DNA of 64,000 nucleotides from Salvator merianae (lineage: Eukaryota; Chordata; Lepidosauria; Squamata; Teiidae). The notes below the pieces were generated by a model. That model was not told the DNA's origin and ran no database searches. It was given only the letters and a program-made list of their open reading frames with translations. The position numbers and the translations under genes are program-made. How positions within the stretch are numbered: the stretch's first letter is position 1; each line of letters begins with the position of its first letter. The stretch lies in the NCBI GenBank assembly GCA_003586115.2, contig QVOM02000126.1, forward strand, positions 52,994,608-53,058,607, read 5' to 3'. This document shows positions 14,014-24,935 of this stretch, in pieces.

Positions 14014-14934
14014 GGCCTCTTTGTCCGCACGCTGATGTAGACTAGAGAGGTTGCAACCATCACTAAGGGCCTATTTGCACATTGCACTAGCAAGTGTCTG
14101 AGATGCTCACAAGCAAAGTGGCTCTGCACTCTGCAAAATCCCTCATGACTGGGAACTGGGAGCAGCATAATGCTGCTCCTGATTATGGCGAGCTATGGAG
14201 CAAAAATTAGTGCTCATAGCTTTACCAGGAGCTGATAGTCAGCTCCCGGTAAAGTGCATTCGCACCTGTTTCCGGGTGGCAATGAATGGTTGTGTCACAC
14301 TGTGCTTGGTGACTATGCTTGTTTGATTGCACAATCACACCTGTGCATGGTGTGGTCTGGTGCTGCCGGTCGCCATGACAGTGGCCAGACGCTTCCCGGC
14401 TGCTGCCATGGTAAGGATTGAGTGAGGAGACCAGTCTCCTGCTTGTAGGGCAGAGTATGGCCACACAGTACAGACAGTGTCCACACTGTGGTCAGTACCA
14501 CCATAGAACAGGATAATTATCCTGTTCTACTTGTGTCAAGTGCGAAAATGCTCCGTAACACTCCATAACACTCCAACAGAATGCAATCCAGATCAGGTTA
14601 CTGATTAAACAGGTCCACTGGCATACTAGCATGGGCCAATCTGGATCATGGAGGCACGCAGAAGGCATGCCTTCATTTTCCAGACTATCAGGCACTATTT
14701 CTGGATACAACAAAGTGTGCTGCTGAAATGGGTTCACCAGGGGCTCCTTAGCTAGGAAATTTTGTTTGAAGCATGAGAACCCTCGGAGGCTGGCTCCAAA
14801 GTTCATGTGAGCCTTGGGGACGGTATAGAGATTAGGCTGGAACAGTTGTTTGGCATGCTGATGGTGTAGTTCCAGTCCAAGTCTTGATCCAGACCCATGG
14901 ATCCCAATCACAGCAAGGTATGTGCAGAAAGGCC
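14014..14934. mobile_element. Non-autonomous DNA transposon interrupted by another (outer element)
   Basis: The left end reads GGCCTCTTTGTCCGCAC and the reverse-complemented right end reads GGCCTTTCTGCACATACC. The flanks are CAG (14011-14013) and TAG (14935-14937), a 3-bp duplication with one change. Removing the inner element at 14067-14555 and one TAA leaves about 429 bp. The right half resembles 53761-54280 (phrases such as GGAGGCACGCAGAAGGCATGCC and CCCATTTCAGCAG-type blocks). No transposase frame is present. Confidence 0.65.
14067..14555. mobile_element. Non-autonomous DNA transposon inserted in the 14014-14934 element
   Basis: TAA lies at 14064-14066 and 14556-14558. The left end is GGGCCTATTTGCAC and the reverse-complemented right end CGGAGCATTTTCGCAC. 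The interior matches the family of 40772-41145 in the same orientation and 27599-28026 and 59478-59862 in the opposite one: a block around GACTGGGAACTGGGAGCAGC, CATTCGCACCTGTTTCC, then GTGGCCAGACGCTTCCCGGC. Confidence 0.75.
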
Positions 14935-15569
14935 TAGCAAACTGTAATGACTGAATTAGATTCACTAGGCTTAATTTTTAACATTAGGGGGAAAAAAAGG
15001 GCAGATCACAAGGAACACAGAAGCACTATTTTTAGACATAATTGTGTTCATCGGGCACTGAAAAGACATGGATTTCATAAAGCATATTGCAGACATCAGA
15101 GAGACTAATTATGTTATGTTGTGCTTTTTTCCAGCTTTCATATCAGATCCTTGTTTGAATAACACAAGGAATACATGAAAAGGATGAATTACAAGAAACA
15201 CATTCTCAGGTGCGCACTTCAAAAGAGAGGAAAAAAGAGAGGCCAAATATTTACTTGTTAGAAAGGCAGCCCTCTAAGTGTGTGCGTGTATGCATTCAAA
15301 ACCAGCACACATTTCATAAGGGGACAGAAACTGGAGTTCAACACGTGGAACAAAAACACATGATGTGTGTTGATGTGACACAGGTGAGTCTGGGAGCACC
15401 TTGCAATTGGAGAAAGTCATTGTATTAAAACAGTTGATTATATAGCCAAAGATGAAGTTTTTATAGGGGAAAGGAATTTTTGTCACCCCAGTCATAAACT
15501 CTTCTAGAAAAGACACCAGAATCCTTTGCCCTTGTTTGTGTTTCAGATTCAAGACTGAGGCACAGGGCT

Positions 15570-15770
15570 TGAAGCAGGGTGGTATGCTATGTAGTGTGTA
15601 GCTCAGTGTCTGGAAAGCAGAGGATTGCCTGTCCAATTCCCAGCCTCTCCCCATCCCAGCAATGGCAAACCCCTTCAGTATCTCTGCCAAGAAAACTGCA
15701 TAGAGGTGCCCATGTAGTCAACCAGGAGCTGGTTACCCAACAACAACAACAATACATAAAAGAAAGAGGG
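15570..15770 (+). mobile_element. tRNA-derived SINE copy
   Basis: A degraded box-B-like stretch (TGTCCAATTCCCAGCCTCTC) is followed by AATGGCAAACCCCTTCAGTA, TCTGCCAAGAAAACTGCATA and a CAACAACAACAAC tail. The same order of blocks occurs at 48590-48772, so both belong to one SINE family. This layout is typical of lizard tRNA-derived SINEs. Confidence 0.75.
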
Positions 15771-16646
15771 ATAGCTTATACTGGACTCACACTCCCCAGC
15801 CTAATATCATATGGCTGTGAGGCTGCAGGTTTTGAAATACTTCCATGGATGTGGTAGCTAAAATGACTGTTGGAAGTTTCCTTCTCATTTACTGCTTCTA
15901 TTACAATTTTCAACATTGTATGGGGGGAAAACTCTGTAACTAGTTCATCTAAAGTTTCACATTTAATTCTGGTGAAATGTGGGAAGGTAGAGGGAGTGTT
16001 TCAAAGCTTTCTTCCTTCATCCGACTACATTCTAGGCTTCAGGGTTTTAAATCTATGTCCTCCAAATGTTCATGTGACACCCAACTCTCCAATATGGCTG
16101 CCTCTCTCTTCCTCACGCACTATGAGGAATGAATGTCGAAGTGAGAGAGGAAACTTCTGGATCCACCTGTTAACAAAACCAAAAGGCTTAAGATTGGGAA
16201 AGGGTATTTGCTTATCTCTTGTGACAAAAACCTTGCAAACCTTTAACCAAGGCAAAAGATTGGGTGGCCAAAAAGTTAATCAGGAAAGCTTATTCTAAGA
16301 TGAGTTATACATTCCCTCTGCTAATAAGCAATGATTTGAATTAGGAACTCATTGAATCTTTAGTTAGAATAACAGGATAGTATTTCCATCTGACACCTCT
16401 TTGTGGAAGGCTGCCTAGTTCCTTTCTGCTGTTGCCTGGGCTACAGACACAGCAATACACATACCAAGTAAGTCCAACTAGTTGAGCTGACTCCTGAAAT
16501 GGAGTCTGGTTTGGACACTTTAAAAATGCAACAGCTATGTCAACAGGTCAGTATCATTATGTATGCCGCTTGGGAGTGCAATACAACCAAGCTTAAAGTT
16601 ACATTATTGCTAATATGAAATAATAGTGAGGGAAGATGGGGTGGGC

Positions 16647-16672
16647 TGGAATGGAGTGGAGTGGAGTGGGGA
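16647..16672 (+). repeat. GGAGT-type short tandem repeat
   Basis: About four imperfect GGAGT units within a purine-rich stretch that extends to about 16700. Confidence 0.8.
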
Positions 16673-17097
16673 GAGAAAGAAAAAGGAAGTGGGGGAAGAG
16701 TCCTATGTTGTTTTTTTTCCATGCAAAAGATCTTGCCCTCCTTTCTTTTTTAAGTGAGGCAAAAAAAGCGAGATTAAATTTTTATTCCGTTTAGGTACAC
16801 TGTTTCTTTTAAATAGGGAATATACTTAAAGTGCAAGAAAGTATACAGATTTCCTGAAGCAATTTGGTAAAATTAAAAATAGGTTTTGCTGCCAAGTCTA
16901 ATTCTTCCCTATACCCTGGAGGACATTTTTAATTTACCCAAGCATAGCATTTGGAATAATGCAGGCAGCAAGCAAGCATAAAAACAAACAGAAATCTAGA
17001 TGCTTCAAATGCTCTGATATACACAAACATATGACTGTATACAATACCAATCTAACAACATACAATAGGGACAAGTGTTATTACCAAATAAGACACT

Positions 17098-17460
17098 GGC
17101 CCTTTCTGCACTTGATGTTATTGTGGATTATATCCAAGAATAGGGACCTGCTATCCACATGCTAGTGCAGATCACAGCAAACCCTGGATGGGGCCTGCCA
17201 TAGTTTATACTAGCATGCAGACAGTAAGGCCCTTTCTGCACTTGGAATTATTCCAGATTATATCTTGGAATAGGGATCTGCCACCTGCATGCCACTATGA
17301 ACTATGGCAGGCCTCACCTGGGGTCTACTAAAATCTGCACTAAAGTGTGGATAGCAGATTCCTATTCTGGGATATGGTCCAGAATAAAGCCAAGTGCAGA
17401 AAGGGCCTAAATCCCTATTCCAGGATATAATCTGGAATAAGGCCAAGTGCAGAAAGAGCC
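17098..17460. mobile_element. 180-bp palindromic MITE, split by a second copy (outer)
   Basis: The left end is GGCCCTTTCTGCACTTGA and the reverse-complemented right end is GGCTCTTTCTGCACTTGGCC. ACT flanks both sides (17095-17097, 17461-17463). Subtracting the inner element (17228-17407) and one TAA leaves exactly 180 bp, the same length as all other copies. The two arms are near-complete inverted repeats meeting at a short centre, so a single strand could fold into a long hairpin. It has no coding capacity. Confidence 0.9.
17228..17407. mobile_element. 180-bp palindromic MITE nested in another copy (inner)
   Basis: This starts GGCCCTTTCTGCACTTGG and ends with the inverted copy. TAA is duplicated on both sides (17225-17227, 17408-17410). 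It interrupts the outer copy at its GCATGCAGACAG..TCCCTATTC position, so the target sequence before insertion can be read from sister copies. Confidence 0.93.
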
Positions 17461-17626
17461 ACTGTCCATTAGCCCCAGATTTTGTTAGGATATGGACTTT
17501 GTATCATCAGTGGTGTTTTGTTCAAACCCAGAAAGGGTTGGTTTGTTGCTCTGAAATTAAGAAATAATTTAAATTACTTTGGGTAATGCTCTAAGCTCCA
17601 AGGGAGGTACTCTGATGTGTTACAGT

Positions 17627-17806
17627 GGCCCTTTCTGCACTTGACCTTATTCCAGATTATATTTTGGAATAGGGATCTGCCACCTGCATGCTACTATGAA
17701 CTATGGGAGGCCCCACCTGGGGCCTGCTATAATCTGCACTAATGTGTGGATAGCAGGTCCCTATTCTGGGATCTAGTCCAGAATATAGCCAAGTGCAGAA
17801 AGGGCC
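17627..17806. mobile_element. 180-bp palindromic MITE
   Basis: Exactly 180 bp between GGCCCTTTCTGCACTTGA and its inverted match. The flanks are AGT and AGA, a 3-bp duplication with one mismatch. The interior closely matches the inner copy at 17228-17407, including GGGATCTGCCACCTGCATGC. Confidence 0.88.
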
Positions 17807-19599
17807 AGAAAGTACAGCTATTATAGCTTAAACTGAACTTCCTGAGAAGGAAGAGAAAAGATAGAAATTATGAAAGAGAGAGACAGAAAGACAGACAGCA
17901 AGAGAGAGAATGAGGGAAAGAGATACAATGTTTTGCCTCTAGGAAGATTCTCAGTGGACACAAGAAGAAGAAACAGGAAGATAGAATGGTGGAGTTGGTT
18001 GGCTCAAGAGAGAAGATATCTAGCAAGTGTCTGGAAGCTAAAATATGCTCCCTCACTTTTTTTCCTGCTTCCTAGCTTGAGCAAAATATCTGCACCAGGA
18101 TTGAAGCAACTTCTGAAGGAAGAATCAACAAGGAATAAAAGCCAATTATGTCTGCCTGAGAATACATACTCGGTTTCCAGACAATAGAAATAATCTGTGG
18201 CACTTTGTAAGGCAGACAAGTAGTCCCCACTCTGCAACAGTGACTATCTGTAGAGTGCATCCTCTTCTCCATTAAAAACAAAACTAGACTGCATGTTAAG
18301 AACTACCTCCATTTGAGACGTCTGGCCCAGGTCTCTCTCTTGACAGGCTAACAGCAGCAGAATTACTGAAGAATGAATCATCTCATATGGTCGCACTATT
18401 ACTGTTAAGAGCATAACTCAGTGACTGCAGGGGTGCAAGGAATGACTTTCAATCTCAGGGATTCAATTTCATGATTTTGCCATTTCAGCTACTTAACAGC
18501 CTTTTCCAAATTTGGCGCTATTAATCCAACATTTCACCAAACATAAAAAGGCTTTTATAAAGTAGTATCTGTACTGTATCTGCATGTTGTAAATCATCAC
18601 ATTGTCTGCGAATTTGCGATGCTAATTAATAAGAATCAGTCAGCCCCCCATGAGTGCCTGTGATTTTTACAACATTTCTACTTATTCAGCTTATTTTCCA
18701 ATCCCCTAGATTGCAAATAGTTTAGTTTATAACTATTTAGTGTAAATATCTGTGTTTCTCAAGGCAGATACCTTATGAATTTCTGAGCTGTAAAACAAGC
18801 CAATCTTGTTCCAACAGATAACCACTCCACTTTCCTTTAATACCATGGGTATATTTCATTATTTTACTCTCCATAATTTTCCACCATTCTCAGTAGTACG
18901 GCAATATTCTTCAACTGCTCTTTCCTTTATTCATTTTTCTATTTTCCCATTCTACTCCATGTAATAATATTCCCTAACTGCAGCATAAAAGACTCAAACT
19001 ACCAAATATGAACAGGCCGAAAATAAGACAAAGAACATTTATGCATGCATACAAATGAAATATGTCATGAAAATTTTTCCAAGAACATTTATGTTTGTCA
19101 TATACAAACGATGTTCAAAATTCAAATAGGAAGTCCTAATTCATACAAGTTCTCCAACCTTACATAAAGTATAACAGGAAAGCAGCAAATCACAGTAGAA
19201 TTTGCTTTCCACCCCAAAGATCTGTATTTCTGATCTCTGAATTAAAACTGCATTCTGCACTGCATGTTTATATGGAGAATGTTACAGCAACCTAACTATT
19301 GAAGGAACAGTCTTACATATAGAAGAAATCCCATTAAATTAGATGAGGTTGTTAAGTTGTAAAAATTAAAGTATATTGAGCAAATCCAATGATACTAGAT
19401 TGGCTGCACATAATTAAATGTCATATACAGTTGTTGTTCTCCCCCCCAACTTATATTTGTGAGTTTGCAATTGATAAGATTCATGAATTTATGAGTGAAG
19501 ATTTCATATATTATCCTACTATTTTTAACAGAGAAAAGGCAGCAAATTTGCACTATTTGCAAGTTTAACACCATCAAAGAACTAATTGTTTCAGTACGT

Positions 19600-19690
19600 T
19601 CATTTTATACTTCTTTGTTTATTGCTGTAACTTGCCCTGAGACCTCCGGGTATAGGGCAGGATAAAAATGCAAAATAATAATAACAACAA
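19600..19690 (+). repeat. LINE/SINE 3' tail fragment leading into AAT/AAC repeat
   Basis: The block 'ttgccctgagacctccgggtatagggc' followed by 'aggataaaaatgcaaaataata' is the tail of a common squamate interspersed repeat, and it grades into the microsatellite at 19674-19738. Confidence 0.55.
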
Positions 19691-19738
19691 CAACAACAAT
19701 AATAATAATAATAATTATTATTATTATTATTATTATTT
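19674..19738. repeat. (AAT/AAC)n followed by (ATT)n, self-complementary microsatellite
   Basis: AAT and AAC units run into ATT units with no spacer, so the tract can fold back on itself. Confidence 0.9.
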
Positions 19739-19754
19739 TCAGAGTATGAAGTAG

Positions 19755-19858
19755 CAAGAGGGAGTGAAAAATCAGCTGTTCAGAGGTCCCCTTGAGCTTT
19801 GAGATCTATGAGATCTTCCCTGGAACCTAACCCTAGCAAATAATGAGGGACTGCTGTA
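19755..19858 (-). mobile_element. Possible Tigger/mariner-type fragment
   Basis: On the minus strand the sequence begins ACAGCAGTCCCTCATTATTT and continues GGGTTAGGTTCCAGGG, resembling the ends of pogo/Tigger-type elements recalled from vertebrate genomes. It is short, and no target duplication is evident. Confidence 0.35.
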
Positions 19859-20057
19859 CAACAGGACTTCCCCACCTTTCTCATATAGTATCTCTCCTAC
19901 TGCTATCAGCCTCTCAGAAAAGAGGAGCGTGAATGGAGAGGAGGCTGGAGAGAAGAGGATGTAACTTGCATGGTAAGGTGCCTACTCATAATTCACTGGC
20001 TCTCACCCATTACCAGAAGATCTAAAAAGAGAAATGTCATTGATGAGGTAAATTACT

Positions 20058-20360
20058 CAGGGTGCCTCCAGATGTGGGCTAAAACCTGTGATTCTCCTGT
20101 GACTATATTGGGAGCATCACACATACCCCAAAACTTTACTGTTATGGGAAATCAGGCAGCGATGCTGGATGTCCCATAATAATGATTGCTTACCTCTGTC
20201 TGCTGACACTTTGCATTATTGTTCCTGTTCCCAATACCTGGATGCTAGCCATGTGTGGGGAAGAAAAAAAGGGAAGTGGGCAGGCGTGAGAGGCACTTGT
20301 AGGATCTAAAGAACATCCCACAATGGCCTTCTGCCATCTGGAGGCATCATCAGTTACCTC
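20058..20360. mobile_element. Inverted-repeat element (TGCCTCCAGATG family), copy 1
   Basis: The left part has CAGGGTGCCTCCAGATGTGG, and the reverse-complemented right part has GATGCCTCCAGATGG. The interior block from about 20188 to 20255 (CTTACCTCTGTCTGC..AATACCTGGATGCTAGC) is repeated at 33432-33500. The CAGGG start suggests hAT, but I cannot find an 8-bp duplication. Confidence 0.5.
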
Positions 20361-20535
20361 ACAGTAGCTCAACTGGAGAGACTTGGAACTATTGAAAAGT
20401 CTTTGTTGTTGCTGTTATTGCTACTGTGTGTTTTTTAGGACAGAACTGTTACTAGTAAAAGGTTATTCTTTCAATACTAAGAAAAGCACTGCTACACCGA
20501 ATCATCCTCTAAGGTGAAGTGATTGCATCAAAAAA

Positions 20536-20590
20536 GAAAGGAAGGAAGGAAGGAAGGAAGGAAGGAAGGAAGGAAGGAAGGAAGGAAGGA
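20536..20590 (+). repeat. (GGAA)n microsatellite
   Basis: About thirteen GGAA/GAAG units, nearly perfect. Confidence 0.97.
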
Positions 20591-20824
20591 GAAAAAAATG
20601 AGCCATTTTTCCTCTGGGTTATCTTGCTGTAACTCAAATGTTCTGACATGTGGATATAATGAAACTGCTTTTTTTCTGCCCCATTCAGGCTTGGAAGAGT
20701 CCAAGGAAAGGACATTCCTGCTAAGAACTTTGTGGGTTGAACAATGATGTCATTGCTGGCACAGTTTGCCAACGCCTCCCTCCCAGCTGCAAGGCCAGTT
20801 GGGAAATGGAATGCAGAAAAGGGC

Positions 20825-20852
20825 AGAGAGAGAGAGGGAGAGGGAAGGAGGG

Positions 20853-20906
<54 letters not shown>
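20825..20906 (+). repeat. (AG)n microsatellite with impure purine lead-in
   Basis: A GAGA/GGAG-rich stretch becomes a pure (AG)n run of more than 20 units from about 20864. Confidence 0.97.
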
Positions 20907-20908
<2 letters not shown>

Positions 20909-22289
20909 TTGGTGAGCATTGCCTTTAAACTTTAATGTGCAGAGACCTGAAACTCATCTCCTCCCTTTCCCTTTCACATGGATGTGGGGTATGAAGTCCT
21001 TACAATCCACTCCCTCTTTGGGCAGTTCAGATTCCTAGAACTGAAGTTTGACACATCCCCAACACACAATCACGATAAACTTCAAGTATTCCAGTTGTGA
21101 GAATGAGACCTTGTCCATCTTCTCAGTAAAGAATACATGGAAACTGTGTAAAATAAAACCACCAAATTTGTATGAGTATTTTGACAATCTGATATTATCA
21201 TTGCTGTACCTTTCAAGAGAAACTCTCTTTGAAAGGCAATGAATTAAAAAAAAAAATGAACATGTAAACCATGTGGTTTACTTGGGCTACTTACATGGAA
21301 TTTTCCTAACCAAAGACAGAGAGATGGCTCCCCACCTCGCCTCAGTGCCCTGGTTACTCACTTTTTACAGCAGTATCTGCAAAAGAGGATTACAGGTTGC
21401 CAGAGGCAAAGATTACGCATCAAGCAGTTGTTTACATAGTTTCACAGAGCAGTGGGTGTGGTATTTCCATCCCAGCCTTCAATTCTCACATCTTCAATTG
21501 GTTTCATACCACAGTGACACCTTCTAACACCACTATGAAGTATGTATTTTCAAGACAAGTAAGGTTCCTCAAGACTTCTGGAAACCCATAGACACATGCA
21601 CCCTGTAACAGCCAGCCAGATTCTTACATACTAATAAAGGGTTCACCGGTCCAGCTTCTTTGTTAAATCCCTAAGGCCAAATAGCTGCCTTCCTACAGCA
21701 AGGATAAAGTCCCACAAAGTGCAGTGTGAGAGCCTTTCCAACAGGGATTTCAGTAAGCTATGCAGCCTCACCCCAAATCCTTTGAGACCTACCAAGTCAA
21801 GCCCTAACTGAGAGAGAGAGTTGCACCTAGAACTTTTGCCCACAACTTTAGGAAGGTTAGCTATCATTCTGTTTCCCTTAACTTTCTGCTGTCTAACCTC
21901 ACACCCACTATGTGTTTGGCAGACTATAGAATTAGACCCCAAAGGTTTTCGGTTAAAATTCTTTTTTCATTGTAATTTTTGCCTGCTGCAGTGATTAAAG
22001 TAAAATGATTTCCTCTTTCTTCCTCTATCAGCCTCCCTTTTTGTTGGTTTCTTTCAGCTTGAAAAGGTTGTTTTTTTTTAAACCTGTCTGATTTAACAGA
22101 CTTTTCAGTTGAACAGACAACGACTCACCATGTAATCTGTTAAGACAAATTTACCTTTTGAAACATCAATAAGTGGTTCTTTAAAGCGTTTTCTGAAACA
22201 TGGAAAAGTGATAGCCATCTTTTCCCCAAAATGGAAATGCTTAGTCATAGTAAGGGCACGTTTCCAGTGGTTAACAAGAAGAGAGGGAC

Positions 22290-23310
22290 AGAAAACTACA
22301 ACTGCCCCCATCCCATAGTCCCAGGACGGTTTACGATAAAAAGTAAAACACTTTTTAGACAAAATAAATAAAATATAGTAAAACTAATTATAAAAAGCTA
22401 AGTTAAACAAATGGCTTCTTATAAGGCCCTGGAAATTACCCCGTGTTGGCGCCTGGCATATTTCTGTGGGGAGAGTTTTCTAGAACTTGGGTGCCATAAC
22501 TGAGAATGCTCTCCCTTGAAGCTCTGCTCCTTGAATCTCCTCTAAAGATGAAATAACAAAGAGAGTGTCCCCAGAAGATCTTAATTGTCAGACAGGTCTA
22601 TATAGCAGTAGACGTTCCTTCAAATGTTTGGGCCACAAGTTGTTCAGGGCTCTAAAACGTCCACTCTGAGCTGGATCCGGAAGTGAAGCAGTAACCAGTG
22701 CAAGTTCTCTAAGGACAGGTGTTATACGGCTCCTAATGGATACCTTCTGCTGTCAGCCTCACAGTGGCTTTGTGCATCAGTTCCAACTTCCGTGCTGTCT
22801 CTAGCCGTAGCCCCACATAGAATGCACAGCAGTAATCCATCCAAGATATCATCAAGACTAGGTGTTCTCTGTCAAGGAAAGGCTTTAGCTGTTCAACAAG
22901 CCTAAGCAGAGAGTAAGCATCCCTGGCCACTGTTGCCACCTTGAAGCTCAAGTGAAAGATGTGGGTCCAGGACGACTCCTAAATTCTGAATCTTACCTTT
23001 ACAGGGAAGTGTAACCCTGTCAAGAACCAGAAGTCTGCTAACTTCCTTGACATGCAAACCCAAAATACACAGGCCTTCTGTCTAGCCAGGATTCCGTTTC
23101 AGCCAGCTGGATGGCATCCAGCCCATCACTGCCCCCAGACGCTGATTAAGAACCTCAACTGCCTTGCCTGATTCAGATGGTACTGATACGTACAGCTGCA
23201 GGAGGGATCGAGAAATTAATGAATAAATTGCACACACTTTTGAAAAAGCCACCCTTGAGCCTTTGAGACATGGGCTAGTACACATATCCAAAGACTTCTG
23301 CACATAGAAA
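22290..23310 (-). pseudogene. L2/CR1-type LINE relic (reverse transcriptase C-terminal part and 3' region)
   Basis: Minus-strand translation gives, with frame changes, a stretch around EVLNQRLGAVMGWMPSSWLK, then FKVATVARDAYSLLRLVEQL and KPFLDREHLV, then MDYCCAFYVGLRLETARKL. This order matches the thumb and downstream region of L2/CR1-type LINE reverse transcriptases, whose conserved SRLDYCNALY box appears here as ISWMDYCCAFY. The active-site part is missing to the right, and several stops and shifts make it inactive. The sequence from about 22290 to 22560 looks like the 3' region. Confidence 0.8.
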
Positions 23311-23375
23311 TATTATGAGAAAGTACTACTACTGATTTTTCACAGCCTTAATCTTAATACATCACAAGGAGATAA

Positions 23376-23470
23376 GAAATGTCTTGCTGGATAGGACCAG
23401 AGGCCTGTCTGTTTAAGAAACCTGTTCCCACAGTGGTCAATCAGTTTGTATAGAAGCCTATGAAGAAAGC
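23376..23470 (-). repeat. LINE 3'-UTR fragment ('aacataagaagagcc' family)
   Basis: The plus strand reads CTTGCTGGATAGGACCAGAG followed by CCTGTTCCCACAGTGG, the inverted 3' end of a dispersed repeat also present at 36190-36418 and 46075-46335. Confidence 0.6.
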
Positions 23471-24829
23471 ATAGGCACACAGTTTGTGCTACTCGGTTTT
23501 TCGGCAACTGGTCTATAGAGACACACTACCTCCAATAGATTATCACAAGAGAGTTTGAGGTAATTGTCACCACCTTGTGAATGAGCATGTATTCATTATT
23601 TATTGAATTGCTTTATAGGGCTAACCCGAAATTAACTTTCTCTGAATGGCTCCAAAAAAGAGAAAGCCTATTTAATTAAACAAAGAAAATGCAAAGAGAA
23701 ACTGTGTTCTCTCTGCATGTGATTTACTGCATGATCTACTTTATGATTTAAAAGGCCTTGATCTTCACTTGGTATTTAAAAAGCCTAGCAGACTGAGTAC
23801 TTTAGCTGCACCCCATGTATCTTCAACCCCAGATTATATATATGAAGAACAGACTTCTTCATAAAGTCATGTATCAGGAGAATGAGCAAAACTTTAGATA
23901 AATCTAGGTAATCCACACTTGCGTAAGACTGGAATTATTTTACTGAAATTTATAACACCAGTGGTTGAAGATAAGAAAGATGTGGAGGGAAATGGGAGAT
24001 AAAGAGAGTAGCCAGTCATTCTATATTTATATCTTTAGCCCCCTCAATGACAATTTAATAATTAGCATTTCTTATTAGGCTTGCTAATATTATAGAGGGG
24101 TGAATGCTGCAAATACTTCTCAGAGATCCTACATGATCTAAGTCTGGCTGTCTCTGGAAAGTGTCAAAACCCTGTAATTATTTCATAATTGTACCTGAGT
24201 TGCCAGATGTGATCTTGGTGCTCCTGAAACAGTCCTGGAATATAGACCTGATTTGCTGGGTTATTGTTGTTCCAGTAAAATTAACTATCGTAGTGCAATA
24301 TCCTGTTATTCTGTAATTGCCGCTCTGTCTGGATTATTGCATGAGAAGTATAGTGACGCTTCAGTTGAACTGTTGCTACCCAGAAATACTTCATGTGATG
24401 CTATTGGTCCCCTGTATGGTGCAATGGGAGGTTTAGGTCACACGGAAAGAAAATCTTGCAGCTATAATGTCACTCCATTACTGTGGCAAATCCTGAAATG
24501 TGGAGTGTCACTCTAAAGTCTAGACAATGTGTGATAATTTCAGATGTGCTTATACCAGTAAATCAATAAATTATAGAATAAATAAGTGATGTCTGGAGGC
24601 GGTCTATGTGTGTTTTCAAAGAGACACTCTTTTGAATGGTGTAAATCTTCATTAAACAATCTGATTAATAATTTTGCCTCCATCCATCTCATTTGTTTCT
24701 GTAGTTCTCTTTCTCCAGTCTCCTGCTATCTGCTTTTTCCAGTTTATGGGCAAAGGAAGGCTTAATTTATGTAAAAGATCATAAACAAATTGCAGGAATG
24801 GTACCATAATAGGGTACATCTGATGAAGT

Positions 24830-24935
24830 AGGTTTTAACTACGAAAGCTCATGCTACCAACTTCTTTCTTTCTGTTAGTCTCTAAGGCACTACTAGATCC
24901 CCTTGCTTACTGATTCAGACCAACATGGCTGCATC
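24830..24935 (+). repeat. Dispersed reptile repeat ('tgatgaagtag..cgaaagctcatgc')
   Basis: The blocks ATCTGATGAAGTAGGTTTTA, CGAAAGCTCATGC, GTTAGTCTCTAAGGCACTAC and CAGACCAACATGGCTGC occur in the order of a widespread vertebrate repeat that I know but cannot name with certainty. Confidence 0.6.

Noticed and set aside
14492..14965. 157-codon open stretch on the minus strand
   Set aside because: It spans the junction of two nested transposons, so the frame is assembled from unrelated pieces.
15579..15857. 92-codon open stretch
   Set aside because: It is translated from a SINE copy (15570-15770) and its flank.
20509..20919. 136-codon open stretch of Ser/Leu/Pro repeats
   Set aside because: It is produced by the GGAA and AG microsatellites.
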